NCBI GenBank assembly: GCA_021780935.1
Contig: JAJXXT010000042.1
Coordinates: 1 to 21,390 of the forward strand
Direction of reading: 5' to 3'
DNA length: 21,390 nucleotides
Source of the DNA: Pseudomonadota bacterium
GTDB lineage: Bacteria > Pseudomonadota > Alphaproteobacteria > Acetobacterales > Acetobacteraceae
Shown: positions 1 to 6,178 of the stretch, piece by piece
Layout: each line of letters begins with the position of its first letter
How positions within the stretch are numbered: the first letter of the stretch is position 1
Program-made: the position numbers and the translations under genes
The notes under the pieces: model-generated
Database searches by the model: none
What the model saw: the letters and a program-made list of their open reading frames with translations, nothing else
What the model was told of the DNA's origin: nothing

Positions 1-74
1 GACAACCAACCCCAAGAACCGCCCTTGCCAGCGTCAACCAACCACGACTAACGTTCCGCCGTCGCGACCATCTC

Positions 75-115
75 TCTCATCCTGATCGTCGCGCTTCTCA
101 TCCTGATTGTCGCGC
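75..115. repeat. Two-copy 21-bp tandem repeat
   Basis: Two copies of TCTCATCCTGATYGTCGCGC lie at 75-94 and 96-115, differing at one base (C or T). The second copy ends inside the stop codon of the ParB-like gene. On the minus strand the repeat continues in frame past that stop and would read as a short charged peptide rich in R, D, Q and E. This suggests that the original 3' part of the gene was lost and replaced by unrelated repeated sequence. No function is evident. Confidence 0.75.
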
Positions 116-453
116 TACACCGCCAGCCGGTTGTCCGCGAGCCGGTAGGCTTTGACCTGGGCGGGTGTCAGATGCTCCTGGCGGATGACCGGCACCTCCG
201 CGAGCCCCAGAAGCTTCGCCGCTTCCAGCCGCCCATGCCCGGCAATGACCTGCCCGTTGCGGTCCACCAACAGCGGCGCCGTGAACCCGAACGTCTCGAT
301 GCTCCGCGCAATCGCGTGGACCTGCTGGGGCGCATGCACACGTGGGTTATCCGGCGCCGGCGTCAGCGCATGCGGGGGGACATACTCAATCGCTAGGCGC
401 CCAGAACGACGCCCCGCCACCCCTGCCGTATCCTGTTTCGTCAACTTGCCCAT
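115..453 (-). pseudogene. Truncated ParB/Srx-like N-terminal domain protein
   Basis: This encodes 112 residues from an ATG at 453, preceded on the minus strand by a good Shine-Dalgarno (CAGGAGCAGGGT); a GTG at 468 is an alternative start. The sequence matches the ParB-like nuclease fold found at the N-terminus of phage and plasmid ParB-domain methyltransferases and related proteins. Visible marks are a Y-V-P-P-x-x-L opening, APDNPRVH, SIETFGF, the family hallmark VIAGHGRLEAAKLLG and the ending AYRLADNRLAV. In longer relatives the ending is followed by further helices and often a catalytic domain. Here a TAG stop comes straight after it, next to a small tandem repeat. I infer a 3'-truncated remnant, although a stand-alone short ParB-fold protein is possible. 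It follows the 262-residue gene on the same strand by 70 bp, so the two may have been co-transcribed in a lost mobile element. Confidence 0.6.
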
Positions 454-523
454 ACCCTGCTCCTGCACCCATCATCGAGGTGCAGGCGGATGTGGCTCAG
501 AGACCGCGCCGCGTCAGCTGGAC

Positions 524-1312
524 CTAAACTGCCCCGTCAGGCGGGCGATTTGAGTCCACCCCGGGATCGGAGGCCATCGCCCGCATGCGCGCAAACCCTT
601 CAGACGCCCGAAGAGTGTGGACGACCTCCCCGCGGTGCGGCTCGAACGACGGCGACATCGCCTCCTCGAAACGACGCCGCCAAGCGCTGAGCGGATTGGC
701 GCCCCACGAGTTGCGCGTGTTGCCGCAGGCCTTCCAGTAAGCCTCAGCAGCCTCGGCCGCCTTCTCGTTCCGGGGGCCGGGGTAGGCCTTGTGGACGTAC
801 TTCCAGGCCTCGGCGATGATCAGTGCACACAGACTTGCGGCGTGAATGGCGCCTGGGGGCATCGCCGGCCCCTTCCCCGCCTTCGTCTTGCCCGCCGGAG
901 TCACAAGCTCCGGTCCCCGCAATGCTCGCGCGGCGCGCGCGCCCAGGTCCCTCAGGTAGGCATCCAGGTTGCCAGCGTACGGTATCGTCCCCTCACCAGC
1001 CGTATCGAGAAACACGCGAACGGACGTCTCCCCAAGCGCCCCTTTGATCACGTTGACGGCGTGCTCGATCCGCCGGAGGCGTTCGCGCATCTGCGCGCGC
1101 GGCAGCTGAAGCTCGTGCATACGCGCCTGCATCCACACCGAGGGCGACCAAGCGAGCAGCATCTCCGCCAGCCAGGCGGGTGCGTCGGGAGTGAGGAGGC
1201 GTGCAGCCGGTTCGTAATCGCTCAACGCGGTCGCCGGCTTCACCAGGTCCTCGAAGCTGAGCTTCGACGCAGCCACAAGCTTCTGCAGCCGCGCATGCTT
1301 CCTACTGCTCAC
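524..1312 (-). CDS. Hypothetical protein, accessory, 262 aa
   Basis: I do not recognise this family. The chosen start is the GTG at 1310-1312, because the minus strand has a strong Shine-Dalgarno (AGGAGGGCAAAG) immediately before it. An upstream ATG at 1462 would translate the repeat-filled spacer and has less support. The protein begins with a basic stretch (SSRKHARLQKL). It has an aromatic-rich segment (LLAWSPSVWMQARMHEL) around residues 75-95, a helical arginine-rich middle, a Lys/Gly/Pro linker near 165-180 and an alpha-helical C-terminal half with several Trp and Tyr. No signal peptide, membrane segment or nucleotide-binding motif is visible. Its neighbour is the truncated ParB-like gene, so a phage or integrative-element origin is plausible but unproven. 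Reverse-strand reading frames over the same DNA look like shadows. Confidence 0.6.
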   Translation of the reverse strand: MSSRKHARLQKLVAASKLSFEDLVKPATALSDYEPAARLLTPDAPAWLAEMLLAWSPSVWMQARMHELQLPRAQMRERLRRIEHAVNVIKGALGETSVRVFLDTAGEGTIPYAGNLDAYLRDLGARAARALRGPELVTPAGKTKAGKGPAMPPGAIHAASLCALIIAEAWKYVHKAYPGPRNEKAAEAAEAYWKACGNTRNSWGANPLSAWRRRFEEAMSPSFEPHRGEVVHTLRASEGFARMRAMASDPGVDSNRPPDGAV

Positions 1313-1364
1313 CTTTGCCCTCCTGGATGCGGTACGATAGATTGCGCAGCGACGATCTCGCGCC

Positions 1365-1520
1365 GAATATTCCCTGTTCAGGGGGTGAATATTCCCTGTT
1401 AGCCACACAAAACTTCCCTGTTCCGTGCAACAGGGAATATGGAGCCAACCAGCTGAAATCACAGACCAAACTGGGATTCAGACGGCTCTTTCAGGGGCCA
1501 AATGCGCGAAATTCCCTGTT
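1365..1520. repeat. Cluster of TTCCCTGTT repeats
   Basis: Five copies of the 9-mer TTCCCTGTT occur in about 155 bp. Two belong to a 14-mer GAATATTCCCTGTT at 1365-1378 and 1387-1400, exactly 22 bp apart. A third is at 1414-1422, a fourth is inverted (AACAGGGAA) at 1429-1437, and a fifth is at 1512-1520. The region is more AT-rich than its surroundings and lies between the divergent unknown gene and birA. Such arrays can be binding sites for a regulator, replication protein or recombinase, or debris of a mobile element. Nothing in the window identifies the binding protein. Confidence 0.8.
1414..1437. repeat. Perfect 9-bp inverted repeat within the cluster
   Basis: The third and fourth copies of the 9-mer face each other. 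The left arm TTCCCTGTT (1414-1422) and right arm AACAGGGAA (1429-1437) are perfect complements separated by the 6-base loop CCGTGC. The arrangement fits a dimeric operator or a cruciform/hairpin. It is not followed by a T-run on either strand, so a terminator is unlikely. Confidence 0.7.
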
Positions 1521-1602
1521 ATTTGCCCCGGAACACCCAGAGACCCGTTCGAAGCAGACTGTTCCCCCAGCCACTTTCGCCGCCGGCCACTTCCCCACCC
1601 GC

Positions 1603-2325
1603 ATGACGCCAACCTTCAAGATCATCGCGCACGATGCGCTGCCCTCGACGAGCGACACCGCCAAGGCGCTCGCCGCCGCCGGAGCGCCACATGGCACCAC
1701 GGTGTTTGCCCGCCAGCAGACCGCCGGGCGCGGGCGGCTCGGGCGACACTGGGTGAGCCCGCGCGGCAACCTGCACGTCTCGTTCGTTCTGCGATACGAT
1801 CTCCCACCGGCGCGCCAGGGCGTGGTGGGGTTCGCGGCGGCACTCGCCGTCGCCGATCTCGTCGATGAGCACCTGTCGGGTGGCGACCGCGCGCGGCTGA
1901 AATGGCCGAACGACGTGCTGGTGGAGGGGGCGAAGGTCGCCGGTATCCTGCTCGAAGCCGACGCCTCGTCGGGCACGCCGTGGCTGGTGCTCGGCGTCGG
2001 CGTCAACCTGCGCCACGCGCCGCCCGATATGCCTTATCCCGTGGCGAGCCTTGCCTCGCTCGGCGCCAGCGTGCCGGCGGTGGAGGCCGCACTCGACCAA
2101 CTCGTCGCGAAATTAGGCTCATGGCTCACGCTCTGGGAGTGCAACGGGTTCGCTCCTGTGCGCGAGGCCTGGCTGCGGCGTGGGCCGGCACCCGGCACTG
2201 CGCTGCGGGTCACCGTGGGGAGCCTGGTGCGTGAGGGCGCGTTCCAGGATCTCGATGCCGATGGCGCGTTGTTGCTGTGGGCGCCGGATGGCACCCTGCG
2301 GATCGCCAGTGGCGAAGTCGGCTGA
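1603..2325 (+). CDS. birA: Biotin--[acetyl-CoA-carboxylase] ligase (BirA)
   Basis: This 240-residue cytoplasmic enzyme activates biotin with ATP to biotinyl-5'-AMP and transfers it to a lysine of the biotin carboxyl carrier protein. Visible family motifs are STSDTAK (15-21), the biotinyl-AMP loop GRGRLGRHW (42-50), KWPNDV (100-105), KVAGILLE (111-118, with the expected active-site lysine) and GVGVN (131-135). A small BPL C-terminal domain follows from about residue 190. There is no N-terminal helix-turn-helix, so this is a group I, non-repressor ligase. The ATG at 1603 fits the family N-terminus well, although no clear Shine-Dalgarno precedes it; the frame stays open upstream to 1315, but that extension has no family character. 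Alphaproteobacterial birA commonly lies next to nuo genes and coaX; here both sides are different. Confidence 0.93.
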   Translation: MTPTFKIIAHDALPSTSDTAKALAAAGAPHGTTVFARQQTAGRGRLGRHWVSPRGNLHVSFVLRYDLPPARQGVVGFAAALAVADLVDEHLSGGDRARLKWPNDVLVEGAKVAGILLEADASSGTPWLVLGVGVNLRHAPPDMPYPVASLASLGASVPAVEAALDQLVAKLGSWLTLWECNGFAPVREAWLRRGPAPGTALRVTVGSLVREGAFQDLDADGALLLWAPDGTLRIASGEVG

Positions 2326-2342
2326 CCGCGCGCGGCGCGCGG
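2326..2342 (+). terminator. GC-rich hairpin right after birA
   Basis: A 7-bp perfect stem (CCGCGCG / CGCGCGG) with a 3-base loop starts one base after the birA stop codon and is followed by TATTGGCTTTG. The T content of the tail is weak for an intrinsic terminator, so this may attenuate rather than fully stop birA transcription before the T6SS operon. Confidence 0.4.
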
Positions 2343-2350
2343 TATTGGCT

Positions 2351-2379
2351 TTGCGGCTGAGCAATGGTGTCGGTATGCT
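2351..2379 (+). promoter_or_regulatory. Possible sigma-70-type promoter of the tagH-pppA operon
   Basis: TTGCGG (2351-2356) and TATGCT (2374-2379) are separated by 17 bp, matching 3/6 and 4/6 consensus bases. A start point about 7 bp downstream would fall almost on the Shine-Dalgarno of the small ORF at 2398. This is a motif match only; GC-rich genomes give many such matches by chance. Confidence 0.3.
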
Positions 2380-2397
2380 CCCGCACGGAGGAGCGCG

Positions 2398-2559
2398 ATG
2401 CCGGACGGCGGAATGAGTGGCGACGCGACGATGCTGAGGAACGCCTTGAGGTGTGCGTGCCGGCTGGCGGCCAGGCGGCCGACCCGATCCGCGCGTGGGC
2501 GTGGTTTCGACCAGCTTCGACGCTCCCCGACCGATGGGCGGCGGAGGTCCGGGTCGTGA
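2398..2559 (+). CDS. Possible 53-aa small protein or leader peptide coupled to tagH
   Basis: An ATG at 2398 is preceded by a near-ideal Shine-Dalgarno GGAGGAG (2387-2393, 4 bases before the start). It opens a 53-codon frame whose TGA (2557-2559) overlaps the GTG start of tagH as GTGA, the classic arrangement for translational coupling. The peptide starts MPDGGMSGDATMLRNALRC, has two cysteines close together and is very arginine-rich towards the C-terminus. I recognise no family. It could be a genuine small T6SS-associated protein, a leader that gates tagH translation, or a chance frame. Against coding are several AGG codons and only a modest third-position GC bias (about 43 of 53 codons end in G or C, in already GC-rich DNA). 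Confidence 0.4.
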   Translation: MPDGGMSGDATMLRNALRCACRLAARRPTRSARGRGFDQLRRSPTDGRRRSGS

Positions 2560-4256
2560 CGCTCGTTCTCTCGATTCTGCGCTGCCCGCAGACCGTATCG
2601 CCAGAGCGACGGCGGGTAACCGGTGGCGAGTATGGGCTCGGTCGCGGCTCGGAGAATGAATGGCCGCTCGCCGACCCCGAGCGGGTGCTGTCCAAGCGCC
2701 ATTGCGTGATCGCGTTTCGCAGCGGCGCCTGGCAGGTCGCGGATATCTCCACCAACGGAACATTTCATAACCGTGACGCCGAGCCGATCGGCCGTGGTGG
2801 CGTGCGCGACCTGCGGGACGGCGACCGGCTTCGCCTCGGCGCCTATGAGTTCGAGATACGCATCGAACAGGAGGCGCAGGCAGCCAGTTGGGGCGCGCCC
2901 GCGGCACCACCGGCGCCGCCGCCCGAGTCGCCGCCCTATGCCGCCAGCGCGCTCGGCGGCTCCGCCTTCGGCAAGGACCCGTTCGGCGACGATCCGCTGG
3001 CGCCACCGCGCGCGGCGGACCCGTTCGGCAACGACTCCCTGCTCGGCGGTGGGCAAGCCGGCTCCTTCGCGCCGGGCCCGTCGTCGCACGATGCGCTGGG
3101 TGGCAACCCGATCAGCCTCGGCAACGCGTTCGACGCGCCGCCGGCACCGCCGCCGCCGTTCCGTCCGGCGACCGAACCCGACCATATCCCGGGCTTTGAG
3201 CACGCTTTCCGTGCGCCCGCCCCCGCGCCCGCACCGCCGCTGCCCGACCTCGACGATTGGGACCTCGACTTCGCACCGAAGCCGAGTGCACCGCCAGGCG
3301 CGCCGCCGGCCGTGCCGCCACCCACCATGACGCCCCCACCGGCGGATGCGGTGGTGGCGAGCCAGCCCGTTCCACCGCCCTCGACCATCCCCGCCGTGAT
3401 GACGCCCCCCGTCGCACCGGCAGTAAACCCGTTCGCCGACGCCTCGCCGTTTGACGAGCCGGCGCCGCCACCGCCAGCGTTCCCCGCCGGCGTGCCCCAG
3501 GCTGGCGTGCCCTCGGCTGGCATGGTCCAGACTGGCATGGTCCAGACTGGCATGGCCCAGGCTGGCGTACCGCCAATGGCGGCCGTCGCCGCGCCGCAGC
3601 CGCCCGCCGTGGTTCCCCCGGCTGGCCAAAATCAGTCCAGTGTCAGCCCCCAAGGCGCGCCGGTCGGCGGGGCGACTGACATGCTCGCCGCCTTCCTGCG
3701 CGGCGCCGGCATGGAGGAAGCGGCGATCGCCGACGCTGGCGCGACGATGACCGCCCTCGGTGCCGCGTTCCGCGAGATGGTCTCGGGGTTGCGCCAGGCG
3801 CTGATGGCACGCGCCGCGGTGAAGGGCGAGTTCCGCATCGAGCAGACGATGATCCGCGCCCGCGGCAACAACCCGCTGAAATTCTCGGCCGACGACGACG
3901 ACGCGCTGAGCGCGCTGCTGGGCAGCGGGCGGCGCGTGGACATGACGCCGGCCGCCGCGGTGGCGGACGCACTGCGCGACATGCGCCTGCACGAACTGGC
4001 CTCGGTCGCCGCGATGCAGGCCGCGGTGCGATCCCTCGTGGCGCGCCTCGACCCCGCGCCGCTGCGCGCCGAGGCGGAGCGTGCCGGCGGGCTGCTGCCG
4101 GCGCAGAAGCGCGCCCGCGCCTTCGAGCTTTATGAGAAGCTGCACGCCTCCGTGACCCAGGGCCTTGCCGATGATTTCGACAGCGTGTTCGGCAAGGCCT
4201 TCGCGCGCGCCTACGAAGACGCGCTGCGCGATGCCGACGAAAGGAAAAGAAACTGA
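2556..4256 (+). CDS. tagH: T6SS FHA-domain protein TagH (Fha)
   Basis: The 566-residue protein is a cytoplasmic regulator of T6SS assembly that binds phospho-threonine peptides. The start is a GTG at 2556 with GGAGG at 2543-2547; a longer frame back to 2364 has no family character. The FHA domain spans about residues 1-105 with the expected landmarks: GLGRG (27-31), SKRH (46-49) and STNGT (65-69). Residues 110-370 are a Pro/Ala-rich linker containing [DN]PFG-like motifs (141-146, 155-160, 291-295) and five GxxQ-type pentapeptide repeats (312-336). From about 374 to the end lies the conserved T6SS FHA-associated C-terminal domain, beginning at DMLAAFLRGAG. The gene is first of the recognised T6SS operon, and its TGA overlaps the tssJ ATG by one base. 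In Agrobacterium and Pseudomonas, Fha acts downstream of the kinase PpkA and the phosphatase PppA; pppA is in this operon. Confidence 0.92.
   Translation: MTLVLSILRCPQTVSPERRRVTGGEYGLGRGSENEWPLADPERVLSKRHCVIAFRSGAWQVADISTNGTFHNRDAEPIGRGGVRDLRDGDRLRLGAYEFEIRIEQEAQAASWGAPAAPPAPPPESPPYAASALGGSAFGKDPFGDDPLAPPRAADPFGNDSLLGGGQAGSFAPGPSSHDALGGNPISLGNAFDAPPAPPPPFRPATEPDHIPGFEHAFRAPAPAPAPPLPDLDDWDLDFAPKPSAPPGAPPAVPPPTMTPPPADAVVASQPVPPPSTIPAVMTPPVAPAVNPFADASPFDEPAPPPPAFPAGVPQAGVPSAGMVQTGMVQTGMAQAGVPPMAAVAAPQPPAVVPPAGQNQSSVSPQGAPVGGATDMLAAFLRGAGMEEAAIADAGATMTALGAAFREMVSGLRQALMARAAVKGEFRIEQTMIRARGNNPLKFSADDDDALSALLGSGRRVDMTPAAAVADALRDMRLHELASVAAMQAAVRSLVARLDPAPLRAEAERAGGLLPAQKRARAFELYEKLHASVTQGLADDFDSVFGKAFARAYEDALRDADERKRN
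3489..3563 (+). repeat. Five tandem 15-bp units within tagH
   Basis: Five 15-bp units begin at 3489, 3504, 3519, 3534 and 3549, with a degenerate sixth at 3564. The third and fourth (GGCATGGTCCAGACT) are identical. They encode the pentapeptides GVPQA, GVPSA, GMVQT, GMVQT and GMAQA in the flexible linker. The unit is a multiple of three, so slippage would change linker length without a frameshift. Confidence 0.9.
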
Positions 4257-4720
4257 TGCAACGACGCCACCTCGTTCGGTCGCTGTCCGTGGGCGCACTG
4301 GCCGTGCTCGCGGGCTGTGCCTCGCCGCCGCCGCCACCGCCGACCCTCGACCTCACCATCACCGGGGGCACCAACCAGAACCCCGATCCCTCCGGCAAGG
4401 CGGCGCCGGTGGCGGTGCGGATCATCCAGCTCACCTCGACGGGATCGTTCATGCGCGCCGATGTCTTCGCGCTGATCAACCGCGAGCAGGCGACACTCGG
4501 CGCCGATGATCTCGGCTCGGAGGAGGTGCTGGTCGCCCCGGGCCAGACCGTCACCGTTGCCCACCCGCTCAAGCCCGGGGTCAACGCGCTCGGCATCGCC
4601 GTGCTGTTCCGCGACATCGACCACGCGACCTGGCGGCTGACCGCACCGGTGCCGACCACCGGCACGGTGAAACTCAAACTTGTCACGAACGGGCTCGTCG
4701 CCACGCTGGCGAAAGGTTAG
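4256..4720 (+). CDS. tssJ: T6SS outer-membrane lipoprotein TssJ
   Basis: A 154-residue lipoprotein that anchors the TssL-TssM complex to the outer membrane by binding the periplasmic end of TssM. The N-terminus is a lipoprotein signal: basic MQRRHLVR, a hydrophobic stretch and lipobox LAGC with Cys21 as the predicted lipidated residue. A run of prolines (PPPPPP) follows, then a beta-sandwich-like domain with family features such as the LTSTGSF and DVFALI segments, LGSEEVLVAPGQT and LGIAVLFRDID near the C-terminus. The start overlaps the tagH stop (TGATG), with a purine-rich AAAGGAAAAGAAA upstream. TssJ fits the usual order before tssK. As I recall, Agrobacterium tumefaciens, which shares the double-TssC arrangement, lacks a recognisable TssJ, so its presence here is a difference. 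Confidence 0.93.
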   Translation: MQRRHLVRSLSVGALAVLAGCASPPPPPPTLDLTITGGTNQNPDPSGKAAPVAVRIIQLTSTGSFMRADVFALINREQATLGADDLGSEEVLVAPGQTVTVAHPLKPGVNALGIAVLFRDIDHATWRLTAPVPTTGTVKLKLVTNGLVATLAKG

Positions 4721-4749
4721 ACCCGGGTGACAACGATCGGGAAGGCGCG

Positions 4750-6078
4750 ATGACCTGGACCAACCGTGTGGTCTGGCAGGAGGGTATGTTCCTTCGCGCG
4801 CAGCATTTCCAGCAGCAGGACCGGGCCCTGGAGGCGATGGTGCGCGGACGCACCGGCGCGCTGCGCCCGCATCCCTGGGGGATCACCGAGTTCGCGATCG
4901 ACCGTGATCTGCTGGCCACGGGCCGTTTCGCGCTCGCCCATGCCGCCGGCGTGTTCGAGGACGGAACGCCGTTCGCGATTCCCGGCGAGACCGACCATCC
5001 GCCGCCGCTCGAACTGGGCGAGACGGTGCGCAACGCCATCGTCTATCTCGGCCTGCCGGTGCGTCAGCCCGGTGCGGTGGAGGTGGCGGGCGAGGGTGTC
5101 GAGGGTCGGCTGGCGCTGCGCGAGTTCGAGGCGTTCGACACGCATTCCGGCTCGCCGACGCCGGCGCCGATCCAGGTCGGACGACTGCGGCTGCGCTATA
5201 TGCTGGAGACCGAGGAACGGGCCGGCTATCTCGGCATCGGCATCGCGCGCGTGGTGGAGGTGGCGGCGGACAAGCGCGTGACGCTCGACGACCGCTGGGT
5301 TCCGCCGGCCCTGTCCTGTGGCTCGGCTGCGCCGCTGCTGGGGCTGATCGCCGAGCTTTCCGGCATGCTGCACCAGCGTGGCGAGGCGATGGCCGCACGG
5401 CTCGTCGCGCCGGGTTCGCGCGGGGCGGCGGAGGTGCAGGATTTTCTGCTGTTGCAGGCGATCAACCGCTGGCAGCCGGTGCTCGCGCACTGGGCTGAGG
5501 GCGGCAACGTCCACCCCGAGGATCTCTACCGCACGCTGCTGGCGATGGCCGGCGAGTTCGCGACCTTCACCGACACCCAGACCCGCCGGCCCGGCACCTA
5601 CCCCGCCTATCGTCACGACGATCTGCAGCGCAGCTTTGCGCCGGTGGTGGCGGATCTGCGGCGGTCGCTTTCCGCGGTGATCGAGCAGAACGCGATCCCG
5701 GTGCCGCTGCAGGAGCGTCGGCACGGGCTGCATGTCGGCCAGATCGTCGATCGGTCGATCCTGCGCGGTTCGGTGTTCGTGCTGACAGTGCAGGCGGACG
5801 TGCCGACGGAGGCGCTGCGCCAGCAATTCCCGAGCCAGGTGAAGATTGCCGGCGTCGAGCACATCCGCGAATACGTGATGAGCCAGATCACCGGCATCCC
5901 AGTGCGGGCGCTGCCGGTGGCGCCGCGGCAATTGCCGTTCTATGCCGGGGCGACGTATTTCGAACTCGACCGCAACGCGCCGCATTGGCAACAAATGCAA
6001 AGCTCTGGCGGCTTCGCGATTCATGTGTCGGGCGAGTATCCGGGGTTGCGCATGGAGCTGTGGGCGATACGCGGCTGA
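4750..6078 (+). CDS. tssK: T6SS baseplate protein TssK
   Basis: A 442-residue cytoplasmic protein of full family length. TssK trimers connect the baseplate (TssE, TssF, TssG, VgrG) to the TssL-TssM membrane complex. The N-terminus shows the family signature VVWQEGMFLRAQHFQQQDR immediately after the start, and downstream segments such as LSGMLHQRGEAMAARL and LRGSVFVLTVQADVP are typical of the central and C-terminal domains. The C-terminus (about 320-442), which docks on the membrane complex, includes GIPVRALPVAPRQLPFYAG and ends LRMELWAIRG. The ATG at 4750 has a weak GGGAAGG upstream. It lies 29 bp after tssJ, in the same operon. Confidence 0.96.
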   Translation: MTWTNRVVWQEGMFLRAQHFQQQDRALEAMVRGRTGALRPHPWGITEFAIDRDLLATGRFALAHAAGVFEDGTPFAIPGETDHPPPLELGETVRNAIVYLGLPVRQPGAVEVAGEGVEGRLALREFEAFDTHSGSPTPAPIQVGRLRLRYMLETEERAGYLGIGIARVVEVAADKRVTLDDRWVPPALSCGSAAPLLGLIAELSGMLHQRGEAMAARLVAPGSRGAAEVQDFLLLQAINRWQPVLAHWAEGGNVHPEDLYRTLLAMAGEFATFTDTQTRRPGTYPAYRHDDLQRSFAPVVADLRRSLSAVIEQNAIPVPLQERRHGLHVGQIVDRSILRGSVFVLTVQADVPTEALRQQFPSQVKIAGVEHIREYVMSQITGIPVRALPVAPRQLPFYAGATYFELDRNAPHWQQMQSSGGFAIHVSGEYPGLRMELWAIRG

Positions 6079-6132
6079 ACGGGCGTGGCTGAACTGGCGT
6101 GGCTGAACTGGCGTGGCTGAACTGGCGTGGCG
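6077..6132. repeat. Four-copy 14-bp tandem repeat between tssK and tssL
   Basis: Four consecutive units of GAACTGGCGTGGCT run at 6077-6090, 6091-6104, 6105-6118 and 6119-6132. The first has one change (GAACGGGCG...) and the last ends in G. The array begins within the tssK stop codon and occupies about half of the 100-bp gap before tssL, the largest gap in an otherwise tight operon. It brings repeated TGA stops in one frame on the plus strand. The unit (14 bp) is not a multiple of three, as expected for an intergenic repeat. Confidence 0.9.
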
Positions 6133-6178
6133 GGACGTGAGACGTTGAACGGCGAGACGGGCTGAAGGCGAGGCAGCG

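Noticed and set aside
1315..1602. N-terminal extension of birA to 1315
   Set aside because: The extra 96 residues lack any biotin ligase or helix-turn-helix character and translate the TTCCCTGTT repeats. The family N-terminus begins at the ATG at 1603.
2034..4337. 767-codon minus-strand frame over birA and tagH
   Set aside because: It is opposite tagH, with its FHA motifs, and gives repetitive translated text such as HASLDHASLDH from the tagH repeat. It is a shadow frame.
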